From Stemphylium vesicarium (taxonomy: Eukaryota > Ascomycota > Dothideomycetes > Pleosporales > Pleosporaceae), in contig QXCR01000068.1 in assembly GCA_004380135.1 (NCBI GenBank), positions 117,545-181,544 on the forward strand: DNA of 64,000 bases. Reading direction: 5' to 3'. Of this stretch, positions 45,491 to 56,587 are shown in pieces (within the stretch, counting starts at the first letter, position 1; every line of letters starts with the position of its first letter). The translations under genes were made by a program, and so were the position numbers. The notes under the pieces are model-generated. The model searched no databases. It was not told the DNA's origin and saw only the letters and a list, made by a program, of their open reading frames with translations.

Positions 45491-47273
45491 ATGACGCGCA
45501 CGTCTAAGCTCGTCGCTGCGCCTTTACTGGTAGCAGGGACACTTGCGCAATTCGTACCTGCGCCGACAGACCTTATTACCAAAGAAGGCTATGCCAACGT
45601 CAGTGTGCGCTACAAGGAGGTACCCGCGGGTATCTGCGAGATGAACCCGGACGTAAAGAGCTACTCGGGTTACGCGGATGTCGGCGAGAACCAGCACATC
45701 TTTTGGTGGTTCTTTGCGGCGCGCAATCAGGATCCGACAGACGCTCCTTTGACCGTAAGCGGATCTCAATCATACGCATACAGACCATCTTTGACATTTG
45801 CAGGTTTGGATCAATGGAGGCCCTGGATCAAGCTCCATGATTGGGCTGTTCCAAGAACTAGGACCCTGTGGTATTGGCCCAGATCTGAAGCCTTTCGACA
45901 ACCCATACTCATGGACGAACGCTAGCAACATGCTTTTCATCGACCAGCCTACAGATGTCGGCTTTTCGTACTCGATTCCTATCCCGGGCTACAATGATGG
46001 CAGTGATATCATCGAATTGCCAGACACGACCTGCCCAGACTATGCAGAGAACTACGGGACATGCGGTACCTACTCGAAGCCAGACCTCACGTTGACGGCC
46101 AACACCACGGAAGGTGCGGCACCGAATATGTGGAAGACTCTGCAGGGGTTCATGGGCGCTTTCCCAGAGTACTCTCGCAACGGGTTCAGCTTCACCACTG
46201 AGAGCTATGGTGGACACTACGCGCCTGTCTTCAACGCATATTTCCTCGATCAGAATGCGAAGAACATCTCCGGTGCGCACAAGATCGAGCTTGAGAACGT
46301 ACTTATCGGTAACGGTTGGTTTGATCCGCTTGTTCAGTACCAAGCCTACTACAACTACTCTGTGTATCCTGGCAACACTTACGACTACGACCCGTACAAC
46401 CAGACGGTCAAGGATGAGTGGTACAACAACCTGTACGGCCCAGGTAACTGTGTCGACCGAACTAAGCAGTGCTACGAGACTGGTTGGAACTCGGTGTGCG
46501 CTAGCGCGGACAATTTCTGCGCCTCCAAAGTCGAACTCATGTACGATCAGTACAGTGGACGTGACGAATACGACATGCGATTCTTGACCCCGGACCCGTT
46601 CCCCTACGGTTACTATGCTGATTACCTGAACCTGCCTGAGGTACAGCAAGCGGTTGGCGCGTTCCAGAACTTTTCCCAAAGCGCCAGCACCGTCTCCTCG
46701 GCGTTTGGAAACACTGGGGATGACGACCGTCGGTCAGGCACGATTGAAGCGTGCCAGAAGTTGCTCGATGCGGGTGTTCAGGTCATGCTCTACTATGGCG
46801 ACGCCGACTATAACTGCAACTGGCTGGGCGGCCAGGTTGTCGCTGATATGATCAACGCCACCGGCTACTCCGAAGCAGGATTCACAAACATCAGCACCAG
46901 CGACGGCATTGTCCACGGTCAAGTCAAGCAGTCTGGTCTCTTCTCTTTCCTCCGCATCTACGAGTCCGGTCACGAGGTGCCGTTTTACCAACCCCTCGCC
47001 GCTCTCGAGATCTTCGAGCGCGCATTGAAGCAAGTCGATATTGCGACGGGGATGGAGAAGGCTGGTGCGGATTACATAACAGTGGGCACACCGACGAGCG
47101 ACTACAGGGAGGGCAATGCGACGTTGCAGTTCGAGGTGATTCCTGCAAATGCGACATACAACACGGTGCTGAATGGACCAGACCCCGAGCCGACATGGGC
47201 TGTTGAGGAGGAGGTGGCGAGGAGGGCGCTGAGGAAGCGCAACCTGGGAAGGCTCGGACGACCAAAGATGTAG
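45491..47273 (+). CDS. secreted serine carboxypeptidase (S10 family)
   Basis: Exon 1 is 45491-45754, the intron 45755-45803 (GTAAGC, TTTGCAG, 49 nt) and exon 2 45804-47273, encoding 577 residues. Splicing completes the oxyanion motif: T|VWINGGPGSSSM. A signal peptide covers ~1-19. The catalytic triad is visible: Ser ~222 in ESYGG, Asp ~423 in GDADYNCNW and His ~478 in ESGHEVPFYQP. Many NxS/T sites suggest N-glycosylation. The family removes C-terminal residues from peptides at acidic pH, in the vacuole or outside the cell. The signal peptide and lack of a clear propeptide favour secretion. Nearest relatives should be fungal extracellular S10 enzymes. All catalytic residues are intact. Confidence 0.95.
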
Positions 47274-48085
47274 ATAGAATCTTCACATGCGCCTTCACAT
47301 GATCATTGAATGAAAAGCAAGTCTCATGATATGGTCTTACCGCTGGATGCGCCCATGCCTGCTTAGTAGGATTGATAGTGGGGTGGGAGTACGAAAGCCA
47401 GTGGCTTCTGTATGGTAGCTCGCACGGCATTCGCTTCGCTAGTGCAATGGGCTCGAAAACGTCATAGGGGTCTTGATGTATATCATCGACTCTGCTGTGA
47501 AGTGAAGGTCTGGAGCCACGCTTCTAAGCAGGGGAAGAGAAGCAAAAATAAAAAAAATCTTCCAAGGACCGAGCTCCTGGTCCAGAGCAGGTGCACGCGA
47601 AAGCCGTTGCAAGAGCGTTCCAAAAGTCGTGGTGGAGACAGACTGGTGCGGGACGATCCCCTGCTAGCGGGTGTCGCATGAACCTTGGTAAAGGTAAAGG
47701 TTGGGAGTGCTGGAGTGGAGGTCGCATCAGCATTCGCGGTAGCCACCAAGAAGCAGAACAGCACCACTTTCCTGCCCTGCAAGCTTCAACACGCTGCAGT
47801 GCGCCGTATGACGCTTACCTGACCACTGCTAATACACGCCCAAGACCCATTGACGCCGGCGCACTTTGCCCGCTGCATTTCCGCGCCTGTAGTACATGGG
47901 TATCGCATCAACAACTTTTCCAACCATCGTCTGATCGCCCCCACCCGGCCATGGTGTGCACTGGTGCATGGCCTCGCTGAGAGGCACAAGAACCGCCCCA
48001 ACCAGCCCAGATTGGTATCCAGGCCGTCTTTGGCGCCGCGTAGAAGAAACGCGACTGCGGCCGCGCGGCGACACGAAACACAGTA
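47274..48085. other. intergenic, no gene seen
   Basis: This stretch holds the 3' region of the carboxypeptidase and the promoter and leader of the next gene. Several overlapping short frames occur on both strands with no recognisable content. Confidence 0.55.
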
Positions 48086-51000
48086 ATGGCGCCCTCAGGC
48101 TCGAGCATGTTCTCCAAGCTGAGGCATGGCCATGCGAAGCGCAATGCCTCGAACATCGCATCCCCAGAGCCCGTCGCAAGCCCCGCCGCCTACCCGCTAT
48201 CCTCGCCCGCCTCGCAGAGCACCGAGCACTTCTCGTCGCCGCGCTTCAACGACAATGCCAGCCACGCCTCTGGCTCGCCCATATCGCCCTATCCTCCCCA
48301 ACTGCCGCCCATTGCCCGCGTCGCCTCCAAGCTCGACAAAGCTGCCTCGCCTAATAGCCCGCAATACACGGCTAGCCACCATTCAGGGAGCCCTGGGGGG
48401 AGCAGCAGTAACATGGCGCAGGATCGCAGCATGCTCTCTCCGCCCCAAAGAACACATGGCCCACTATCGCCAGCCCAGGAGAAGAAGTCCCTCTCTGCGC
48501 GCTCCAATATGGGAACCACACCTACCAGCCTCCATCCTCCAGGGCAAGGCTTGCCACAAAAGACAGAGCCCGCGCCGCCGTCCCAGACTCCTTCGCAGTC
48601 GTCCACCCACCTAGCGCCCTCTGTCATATCTCCGAGTTACTCGACCTACTCCAAATCCCAGACGTCGTTGCTGAGTGGTATTAGTGAAAAACTCACAGGA
48701 AACTCCAAGGGATCGTCTACGCCCACTGCAGCACCTACAAAGTCAAAGTCAAGACTCACTTTGCGCAATCCAATGTCTCTTCTCATGCGAAGAAGATCTG
48801 GCCCGGCATTGGATCCTCTCGCAGATGAATCGCTAGTTACCCAACGCTCGCCTTCCAACGTCCCACCCATGCCCGATAACTACGACCCGAGTATTCGCGG
48901 AAAGATTGTGCACGACTTCAATGCCCCGAGGTTAAACAGAGGCTATTCCCAAAACACACAACTGGAAGGAGACGAGGGGCAGCACGAGGTTGCTCGCGTT
49001 AGCCCTCCGAAGATTGACAAGGAGCACACGCCAGTGTTCCGTGAGCACTTTGACGATGACACCAGCTACGAGCAGTCACAGGCGGCGATAAGGGCAGAGA
49101 CATTAGTAAACAAGGACTTCTTAGCAAGGAATTCGGTGCAATTTCCCCCACCAGGACACTCACCTCCGCTTCCACCCCAGCCGAAAGTGTCGACCCCACC
49201 GCCGCCGCCGCCTCCGCCAGAAGCATCTCCTCCGCCCCGCCCACCATTCCAAGCGTTCGATAGCGGGAACTCAGTTCTGTCGCCCGTACAAGAGTCTGAG
49301 AATCCATTGGATGTCTCCACCGATGTAACTCCACGGAAGAAGAAGTCAACAAAGGCAACACCGCCACCAGCGCGATCAAGAGCCACCTCGGTCACCGATC
49401 CCTCCTTCCAGCCAGCCGGGCTGCCCGCACACTTCAGCAGTAGAGCGTCGAGGTTCAGCTTCCAGACCTCTGGTGGTACCGATTCTGCACAAGAAAAGCT
49501 GCTGGAGGAGCGGCACAAGGCAAAGGAGGCGGAGAAGAAGCAGGCACGAATCTCCACCAACTCTGTCGAGGATGAATACGATGACTATGGCATGGATGAT
49601 TACGATGACATGGATGGTGGATACGATGAAGAGATCCCCATGCTTGGTGAGGAAGACGAGTTTGGGGGTGGATTGGGAGACCAAACACTGGACTCCGGCA
49701 TGAACAATCTTGACTTTTCGTCCTTGTCGTTACAGCAAGGAATGATTAGCCCGATGAACCCCATTGGACAGATGCAGATGCCTGTAGACATGAATGGTAA
49801 CCCAATTGGATTCGCCACGTCAGGGCAGATGCTTCAGCAATACCAAATGCTATTGATGGGTGGTCAGAACGGCATGCAGAGCCCGGAAAACGTCGAGGCG
49901 GAGGGGCTGGGTCTGACAGGCCTCCAAGACGATCCTGATGACTCTTCACTGATCAAGTCGCCTGACGTGTACATCGACACTGCGCCCTCTAATAACCATC
50001 AGCAAGTGCCAAGCGGTTTGGACCTCGACGACGACATGTACTTTGACGATGGCCTCATCGGCGATCAAGACGATGTGGATGCAACCGAGTTCGACGAGAG
50101 CGTGTTCGACGAGAGCGTGTTCGACGACCCTGATGGGCCACTCTACGAGCGAAAAGTTAAGTTTGCTGAAGAGGACCCGACATCTACTACCCATCGATCT
50201 CGCGCGTACGACGTCTTGAGCTCCGAGACTGGCTACGAGGCTGACGACGATACTGTTTCTAAGCATCTAGAGAAGTCCGAGCCCACACTCGCGCACAAGA
50301 CTTCTGTCGCACAGCAAAGGCCCGTTCCCAGCTTCGACAACCTCAGAGCGTATCACAGTGCGCTTGCGGATGCAGCGACTCGCGCCGAAGCTGCTGGCAG
50401 ATTCACCAGGAAGGCCAGCGTCGATACAGCCCAACCCATCTCTGATACCGATGAGTTCTCTTCTGTCAGCAACTCCCGACCGAGCCTGGTGCCTGATGAT
50501 GGCCGCTTCAGTATGGACACGACAGGCTTTCCCGCAGATGATGAAATATACGGCATGAGCTCAGGCTTCGTGGATGACTATGACTACAGCGACTTCGACT
50601 CAGCCATGGAAGACGATCCTATCATCGCCGCTGCAAATGCCGAAGCCTTGGCGTATGATGACGAAGGCTTCTATGGCCAGGAATTCGGTTTCTACGCATC
50701 CGCGGTTGGCGAATCACCCAGCGCATGGGGCGGCTTCTTTGGCCCATCTGGTCTTGGTCGTACTGTCAGTGGGCGCAACGCCGTAAGGGAACCCAACTTG
50801 ACGCCCATCACGGAGCGAAGCGAATACAGCACCCGCAACTCATTCATCAGTCTCAACCATTTCCGCGACGGGCAACAACCTTTGTCTAGCCCTGCATTAG
50901 CACAACTCGCTCGTATGAGTCCGTATGGTGGTTTCTTTGGCCAAGAAGACGAAGACATGAGTCTAGATGCTTTGATGAAGTTGCGGAAGGGGGCTTTTGG

Positions 51001-51838
51001 TGGCAGCGTTGCCAGCTTACCAGGCAGCACGTCTAACAGTCCGCGCACCTCATCACCCATGGGCATGCAATTCGTTCCTCGCGCCACAAGTCCAGCAGGC
51101 AACCGCATGCGAGAGCATCCTTCAAGCTCTATAGAAAGCTCCTATTCCTCAAACAACATCTCATCCGAGTACCAACCCAACGACAACCACGACCCCGACG
51201 AAGAAGACGACCAAGGCCTCATGGATGCAGTCAACGGCGCATACGAGTCCGGCCGCTCCAGCTCCGAAGATTCCAACGGCGGAGATCGACCAGAAAGTCC
51301 CACCCTCACGCCAAGCGACTACAGTCTCTCAAGCCCGACCGGCTACGGCGTCGGCAACGAAGCGCCCCTCCTACCCCCAATATCAGAACTCTACGCCCAG
51401 CACAATCTCAGCATGGCAATGTCTGAAGGTGGCATATCCGCCACCTCACCTTCCAACATCTCGCTTCTCCCCGTCCCCCCTTTTCCCATGCCATCGCCAT
51501 ACCTGCCCCAGAACAATAATAATCGGCCGCCGAACCCGCCGTCCATTGATACCTCGCTCTCGTCGCCATCTGCAGCCGGCGGTGCAGCGCGCAGACAGAG
51601 TCTGGGTCTCAGTCCCGTGTCTAATTCTTCACCTATCACCCCCAGTGGTGGTGGTGGTAGTGCGGGTGGCTGGAATCGCGGACATAGCAGAAAGGGGAGT
51701 GCGGCGGATAGTGTTACGTATGTTCGTGAGCATGATGGTGCGGGGGAGGGAAGGTGGGTTTTGGAACGGAGAAGAACAGCTGAGAGTGGGGAGTTGGAGT
51801 TGGTTGGGAGGGAGATTGTTGAGGGGGGACGGATATGA
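48086..51838 (+). CDS. large Ser/Pro-rich, acidic low-complexity protein
   Basis: This is a 1250-residue uninterrupted frame from ATG 48086. I do not recognise a domain. The N-terminal 350 residues are Ser/Pro-rich and basic. Then come KIVHDFNAPRLNRGYSQN, a conserved-looking segment, and a polyproline run at ~370-380. A Glu/Lys-rich helix follows at ~470-490 (EERHKAKEAEKKQAR), then an acidic stretch at ~495-525 (DDYGMDDYDDMDGGYDEE) and a Met/Gln-rich region. Short tandem repeats (FDESVFDESVFD) occur at ~670. The C-terminal half alternates acidic, Ser-rich and small hydrophobic patches, and no transmembrane helix or signal peptide is visible. The composition suggests a regulated scaffold or signalling protein, mostly disordered and probably cytoplasmic or nuclear. 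That is inference. An in-frame ATG at codon 8 is an alternative start. Confidence 0.82.
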   Translation: MAPSGSSMFSKLRHGHAKRNASNIASPEPVASPAAYPLSSPASQSTEHFSSPRFNDNASHASGSPISPYPPQLPPIARVASKLDKAASPNSPQYTASHHSGSPGGSSSNMAQDRSMLSPPQRTHGPLSPAQEKKSLSARSNMGTTPTSLHPPGQGLPQKTEPAPPSQTPSQSSTHLAPSVISPSYSTYSKSQTSLLSGISEKLTGNSKGSSTPTAAPTKSKSRLTLRNPMSLLMRRRSGPALDPLADESLVTQRSPSNVPPMPDNYDPSIRGKIVHDFNAPRLNRGYSQNTQLEGDEGQHEVARVSPPKIDKEHTPVFREHFDDDTSYEQSQAAIRAETLVNKDFLARNSVQFPPPGHSPPLPPQPKVSTPPPPPPPPEASPPPRPPFQAFDSGNSVLSPVQESENPLDVSTDVTPRKKKSTKATPPPARSRATSVTDPSFQPAGLPAHFSSRASRFSFQTSGGTDSAQEKLLEERHKAKEAEKKQARISTNSVEDEYDDYGMDDYDDMDGGYDEEIPMLGEEDEFGGGLGDQTLDSGMNNLDFSSLSLQQGMISPMNPIGQMQMPVDMNGNPIGFATSGQMLQQYQMLLMGGQNGMQSPENVEAEGLGLTGLQDDPDDSSLIKSPDVYIDTAPSNNHQQVPSGLDLDDDMYFDDGLIGDQDDVDATEFDESVFDESVFDDPDGPLYERKVKFAEEDPTSTTHRSRAYDVLSSETGYEADDDTVSKHLEKSEPTLAHKTSVAQQRPVPSFDNLRAYHSALADAATRAEAAGRFTRKASVDTAQPISDTDEFSSVSNSRPSLVPDDGRFSMDTTGFPADDEIYGMSSGFVDDYDYSDFDSAMEDDPIIAAANAEALAYDDEGFYGQEFGFYASAVGESPSAWGGFFGPSGLGRTVSGRNAVREPNLTPITERSEYSTRNSFISLNHFRDGQQPLSSPALAQLARMSPYGGFFGQEDEDMSLDALMKLRKGAFGGSVASLPGSTSNSPRTSSPMGMQFVPRATSPAGNRMREHPSSSIESSYSSNNISSEYQPNDNHDPDEEDDQGLMDAVNGAYESGRSSSEDSNGGDRPESPTLTPSDYSLSSPTGYGVGNEAPLLPPISELYAQHNLSMAMSEGGISATSPSNISLLPVPPFPMPSPYLPQNNNNRPPNPPSIDTSLSSPSAAGGAARRQSLGLSPVSNSSPITPSGGGGSAGGWNRGHSRKGSAADSVTYVREHDGAGEGRWVLERRRTAESGELELVGREIVEGGRI

Positions 51839-52200
51839 TACTTGCCTCTTTCTATCGCTGTCTGAGGATAGTTGAGAGGGGGGGTTGTTGCATTTTCAGG
51901 ACGTTGGTTTCTTTCTCTTCTTCTTTTTTCTTGGCTGTTGTTGAGCAGTGTGGGTATATTCGATGAGCGAATGCGCTTTCGCATCCTGAATTCCGGATGT
52001 GAGGGAGGGATAATAGGCTGGTCCTGGCCCTTGATTTTTTTTTACACAGTGAAAGGCGGAGGAGGAGAAAGAAACGCGTGTTACGAACCTTTATAGATAC
52101 CTTCTGTTGTTGTTTCTTTCTGGACAACTCGAATAATGTATGATAGCGTTTTTCATCGCTCACAACAAGACTCGGGTTTTGAATCTGTCATGTGACTTCG
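51839..52200. other. 3' region of the large Ser/Pro-rich gene
   Basis: T-rich and GA/CT-rich sequence follows the stop codon, with no gene seen before the repeat array begins. Confidence 0.6.
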
Positions 52201-54720
52201 ACGGCTAGAACCGGACTCAAGGACCGAGCTTGAAGGGACGCTGCCGTGTACAAAACACGCACCTTCCTCACTCCATTCTTTCTTCTTCCCTTCCTTATCA
52301 ATTCTCTCTTTCTCCTTATTGCAAAAAGGCAAAAATGATATACCCATGGGGTTTCCCTCCGTTCCGGTTCCTAAAATCTTTGCGGTCATCGAATATGGCT
52401 TTCTTCTCTGCCCTGGTCGCGAAAATACTTCGGCAGGTCCATATTTGTCTTCTCTGTTCCCTGTTCTAAAACAGAAACTGAGTCGACCTATGGCTTTCTG
52501 CTCTGCCTTCCTTTGTACGGCTTTCTGCTCTGTCTTCCTTTGTACGCGAAAATATGTCTGCTCCCATAGCATGTGTTTCCGAAAAGCCAACACGCTGCGG
52601 TTTATGGCTTTCTCCTCTCCCTTCCTCTGCTCGCGAAAAAGACAAAATCGCGGACATGTATGTCTCTTCGCTCTTCCGCCTCGGCGCCAACTTTCACATA
52701 AAGACGCCGCGAAGAAAGCCACTCTTCTCGAATAAGTCCTATCGCGCTTTTATGGGGCAATGTCTAAAAACGACTCGACAATCAAGGAATGTGGCTCTTC
52801 GCCCGCGCTTTCAAAACACCATCTTAGTGGCTTATATTTGTGTTTCTCCGGCGCTCTCCCCGCGCTTTCGAAAATTTGAATTGGCACACAATCATGTGCA
52901 TTACCGGCCTTCTCCGACATCACGTCTAGAATTATGATAGGATAAAGCCGATGGAGTCTTTTTGTGTGGCGGGGTGGTGGTGTATAAAACCTCTTCCTAT
53001 CTTACCATGCGTTTCACGACTCTCCCTCTACTCTAAAGTCGATGGTTCGAAAATTCCAGGGATAAAGGAAATGGAAATTTCCGCTCTTCCGTCCACAATG
53101 AAAAGAAAACAAGCGAGTGCGCACTCATGTCTTTCTCCTCTCTCCCTTTCTTCCCCTCTTATTCTCTAAAACAATTGCCACACGCATTGAACAAAACAGC
53201 GCTATAGACCAGCGCATGAGCGTTCCTGTCTTCTTGATCCTTACAACTCAAAACATCGGGTCAGCCACTGCATGGCTCGCTCGTCGCGCTAGGAGAAATG
53301 GATGTATAAAACTCTCCTCGTCTCCATTTCTTGTCTTCCTCCTTATCACTCTGCACTGTGGAAAGAGGGAAATCCAAAACACTCAACCAATGGTAGAATG
53401 TTTCTGTTTTTCCTCCTTCTCTTAAAAAGCAAGGCACAAAAATAATGACTTCTCTTCTCCGTTCCTCGACTGCGAAAACTTTACAAGTCCTTCTTTGCGA
53501 TCCCTAATTCCGAAAAATATGGCGACGTGTCTCATATGGCGCGTTCTAGCTCCTTCGTCGAGATGCAGTCTAGAAATACGACAATGGGCCCGGGATTTAA
53601 GAACACTCAATTACTATCATGCATGTCTCTCTCGCCTCCGCCGTTGTCCTTACTGCGAAAAATCGCAGAGAGACAAGACTATGTTCTTTGCTCTCTTGGT
53701 GCAAGCCTAGTAGGGCCATGTATATAAACACCGACTTGCCAGACTTCGTCTTCTTCTTTATCCACAGCTCTCTGTTTATCCTAAAAACCATCGGTGCTCC
53801 AGGTCATGTCTGCTTCTCCTCTTCGACAATATGAAAGACGTAGGGCAATAGTGTCTCGCCATCTCCGCTCCCATTCTGGATCTCTAAAATGACAAAATCT
53901 CCTAGAACATGGTGTCTCGCCCTCTCCCTTCCTATACAAAAATTTCCAAAAGAACGAAATCGACTCGAAGATGGAGATCTGCTCTCAGTCTACGAATTAC
54001 GAGAACACTGCTCTTGCGACGCTGGGGGACGGAAAAGATAGAATGAACAAAAACATGTTGTGCTGCTGCTGTGAGTTGTGAAAAATCAACGCCCTTCCTT
54101 GCGGTGGAGGTGAGTAACCTCCACAAGTTCTTGACCCTGTTTAAAATCAAAGGATGCACACTCCATGTTTTGTTTGGGGTTTTCTGTCGTTGATATTGAA
54201 AAGACACAACTACATTCCGATGTCCGTCTTGAGAAGACTACTTTCGTACATGATAAAAAGGCCACAATTCTCATTCATGTGCTCGGAGCGTGGAGAGTTA
54301 GTTTCCGCAATATGAAATTGAATAGTACAAGTATAAAAACTCTAAACACAAAGGGATGATAGACCTGTTTATGTTCGAACTGCCGCACTTGTCAGAGGGT
54401 ATAGAAACCTCTCGCTTTTGGCTGCATCTCTCTTTTTTCTCACATACTACATACTGTTTTCTGAATATACATGAGAACTTGAAACCACCAAGATGTGTCT
54501 TTTCTCTCTCACAAATACGAAGCATTCCACGAAATGACCTTTCGTCTGTTTTTCTTCTCATTATGATATGATCTGCAAGACCTCTCGTCCAAATCAAAAG
54601 AGACGACAATTCTTCGCATGTCACGTCCTGCTCTTTCTGTCGTTCTTCTTTTGTTTCTAAAATCTTCGAAGCAGAGAAGATATACTCGTGGAACCAGCAA
54701 AATAAGGGCCTATATAAGAA
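52201..54720. repeat. degenerate array of pyrimidine-tract / CGAAAA units
   Basis: About 2.5 kb consist of irregularly spaced, diverged copies of one theme: a TATGGCTTTCT- or CATGTCT-like start, then 20-35 nt of C/T-rich sequence, then GCGAAAA or TCTAAAA. Clear copies start near 52394, 52489, 52602 and 52787. GCGAAAA occurs at 52418, 52545, 52632, 53471 and 53654, and TCTAAAA-type endings at 52464, 52762, 53163 and 53880. A perfect-but-one 27-bp tandem duplication lies at 52491-52517 and 52518-52544. TGTCTCGCC recurs at 53851 and 53912. TATAAAA-like words are interspersed (52982, 53303, 53719, 54330). No open frame here is convincing. I see no terminal repeats, tRNA-like boxes or known element. 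Confidence 0.6.
52491..52544 (+). repeat. 27-bp tandem duplication
   Basis: Two adjacent 27-bp copies beginning GGCTTTCTGCTCTG and ending CCTTTGTAC differ at one base (GCC versus GTC). This is the most recent-looking event in the degenerate array. Confidence 0.95.
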
Positions 54721-54955
54721 AGCCGACGTAGCGAAAAAAAAAACCTGTCCAATTCGGAGGAGCTCAAATTGGATCTCTATTCTCGCTTTATTTTTGCTTC
54801 GAAAGCACGACGCATTTGCGTTCTGGTCATCAAAGCCGGTGCGTTTCTACATTATCACTGGGCTTTCCGCATGCACAAGGACTTCGCTGGATGTCCTTTG
54901 TGCTTTGAACACGGCCATAACTCCCTGAATTCTTTTAAAGATCACTACCTAGAGA

Positions 54956-56065
54956 ATGATGTGCGGCAAGATTGTGATGTCATGGCCCTCCCATAGCCAT
55001 CCAGTGGGCTCAAGGCCAAATTGTACCATGGTACCTTCTTCCAACGGCCGCGTTCCGATGGGGAAGCCGCTCCCGTCCCATTGCGTCTTGGATTTTCGCA
55101 CTTACAAGCTCAAGATTCTGTCGCCTTCGCCAGCATTCCACCAAAACTGTCAACAGCTAAACATGGGCGTCTCCCACCATTTGAGTCTCGGATCTATCAT
55201 AGACAAAGAATGGAGTCGCATCTCCCGCCGTCGCTATGCAGTGCACTGCGCATTATCGCTACTAGCCGTCGGAATCTCGAATCCCACGGTGCAAACAGCC
55301 TACCCGATAGCCATGACATGGGGCTGCGCGCCGTAGTGCGCCTTCGCCGTATGGCTTCTTACCCAGCTCGGTGTCCCAGGCATCTCCGCTTCACAGTCCT
55401 ACTGCATGGCGACCACCATCATATCTCTGCATCTGCACCACGCCGCAACCGCAATGGGCACGACAACCCCGCTCCCCTTCGAGTTTTCAACCACCCAACA
55501 CAGCGCAGTGCACTTAGCGCTCTCATTCTTTGTCCTCTCGGAACTGGAATACCACCGCGGGTGAATCTTCTACCTGCGCTCTAAAGGGCACCGCATCTCT
55601 CTTCTGGCCATCATTGCAGCTGGCAATGACCCTAAGTACAACCTCTTGCGCGAGTGTTTGGGCTACAACTTCGCCTCACCATGTGTAATCAGTAACATCG
55701 CATCAGAGCACCTGAAATACTTTTTCAGCACCAGGACTCGGGGTACTATCGTCATCTCCTCGACTTTGTTTCACCTCGTTGGTGGATGCATCAACTATCC
55801 CGTTAAATTACTTTTCAATCCGAGCCCAGATCCGTACGCTGCGATCGAGTTTCTGCGAGCTTCGGCACAATTCAATGTACTCTTTGAGTCGTACAATGTG
55901 TTCATTGTTTTCTTTGATATCTGTGTTACTCACAGAGTGGTGCGACACGCCAACTTCATTGTGTTCTGGGGAGTTGTCAAGACTCTTAAGCATGCTGGTT
56001 ATTGGCGCAATGGCGGAGATACGGTTGCAAAGGACATAGAGCTACTGCCCTGTTCAACCAAGTAG
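54956..56065 (+). pseudogene. polytopic membrane protein remnant with two in-frame stops
   Basis: One plus-strand frame extends from about 54956 to TAG at 56063-56065. It is interrupted by TAG at 55334-55336 and TGA at 55562-55564 and is otherwise open for about 370 codons. A likely original start is near MGVSHHLSLGSI. The text is hydrophobic and protein-like on both sides of each stop, for example CAFAVWLLTQLGVPGISAS, LALSFFVLSELEYHRG and FNVLFESYNVFIVFFDICV, suggesting several membrane segments. I do not recognise the family. The TGA can come from CGA by a single C-to-T change. Because the frame is conserved across both stops, decay is recent, or else the stops reflect sequencing or strain differences. 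Confidence 0.6.
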
Positions 56066-56587
56066 ATGATGTTTCGCCTTATCGACTCGTCGGCTTCATC
56101 TTCTGTGTGTGCGATCGCGATCAAGGATGCCACTAAAGATATATTCTACCTTCGTCATTGGCTTCGTTGCCGTTTTGAAGCCTCTATCCACCCTACCCTC
56201 TTCATTGGCCTTCTCACACGTCGACTTGCACCCACCAACTTGGCACAGGCGGATCCCCGCTGGGATGTTTAGAAAGATGGGTTTCAAAAAACTCTAGAGA
56301 GGAACTTTATGTTTCATCACCTAAGATTCATTCGCAGATACAGACGAAGGTAGCTAGATTGCGGCCACCCTGGAGTCAACGATGAGAATGCGGTGGTGAC
56401 GGCGTTACATCCTACAAAGCGCCATGACGGTGGACGCTGCTATTCTTGCTCCAGCGACGGAATGTCTTTCCTTTCCACCAAAAGAGAATACCAAAGAGGC
56501 ACCAGAGCGTGACCAAAGCCGCGTTAGTCATAATAGGGTCGATGAATCTGACTCGTTAGCTACAGATCGAGATGTTGGAAAGGGGTC
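56066..56587. other. intergenic, no gene seen
   Basis: This lies between the convergent membrane-protein remnant and the second MFS gene. One short hydrophobic frame at 56066-56272 has no recognisable features. Confidence 0.55.

Noticed and set aside
52201..54720. CRISPR-like array
   Set aside because: Unit spacing and sequence are too variable, the host is eukaryotic, and no cas-like gene is present.
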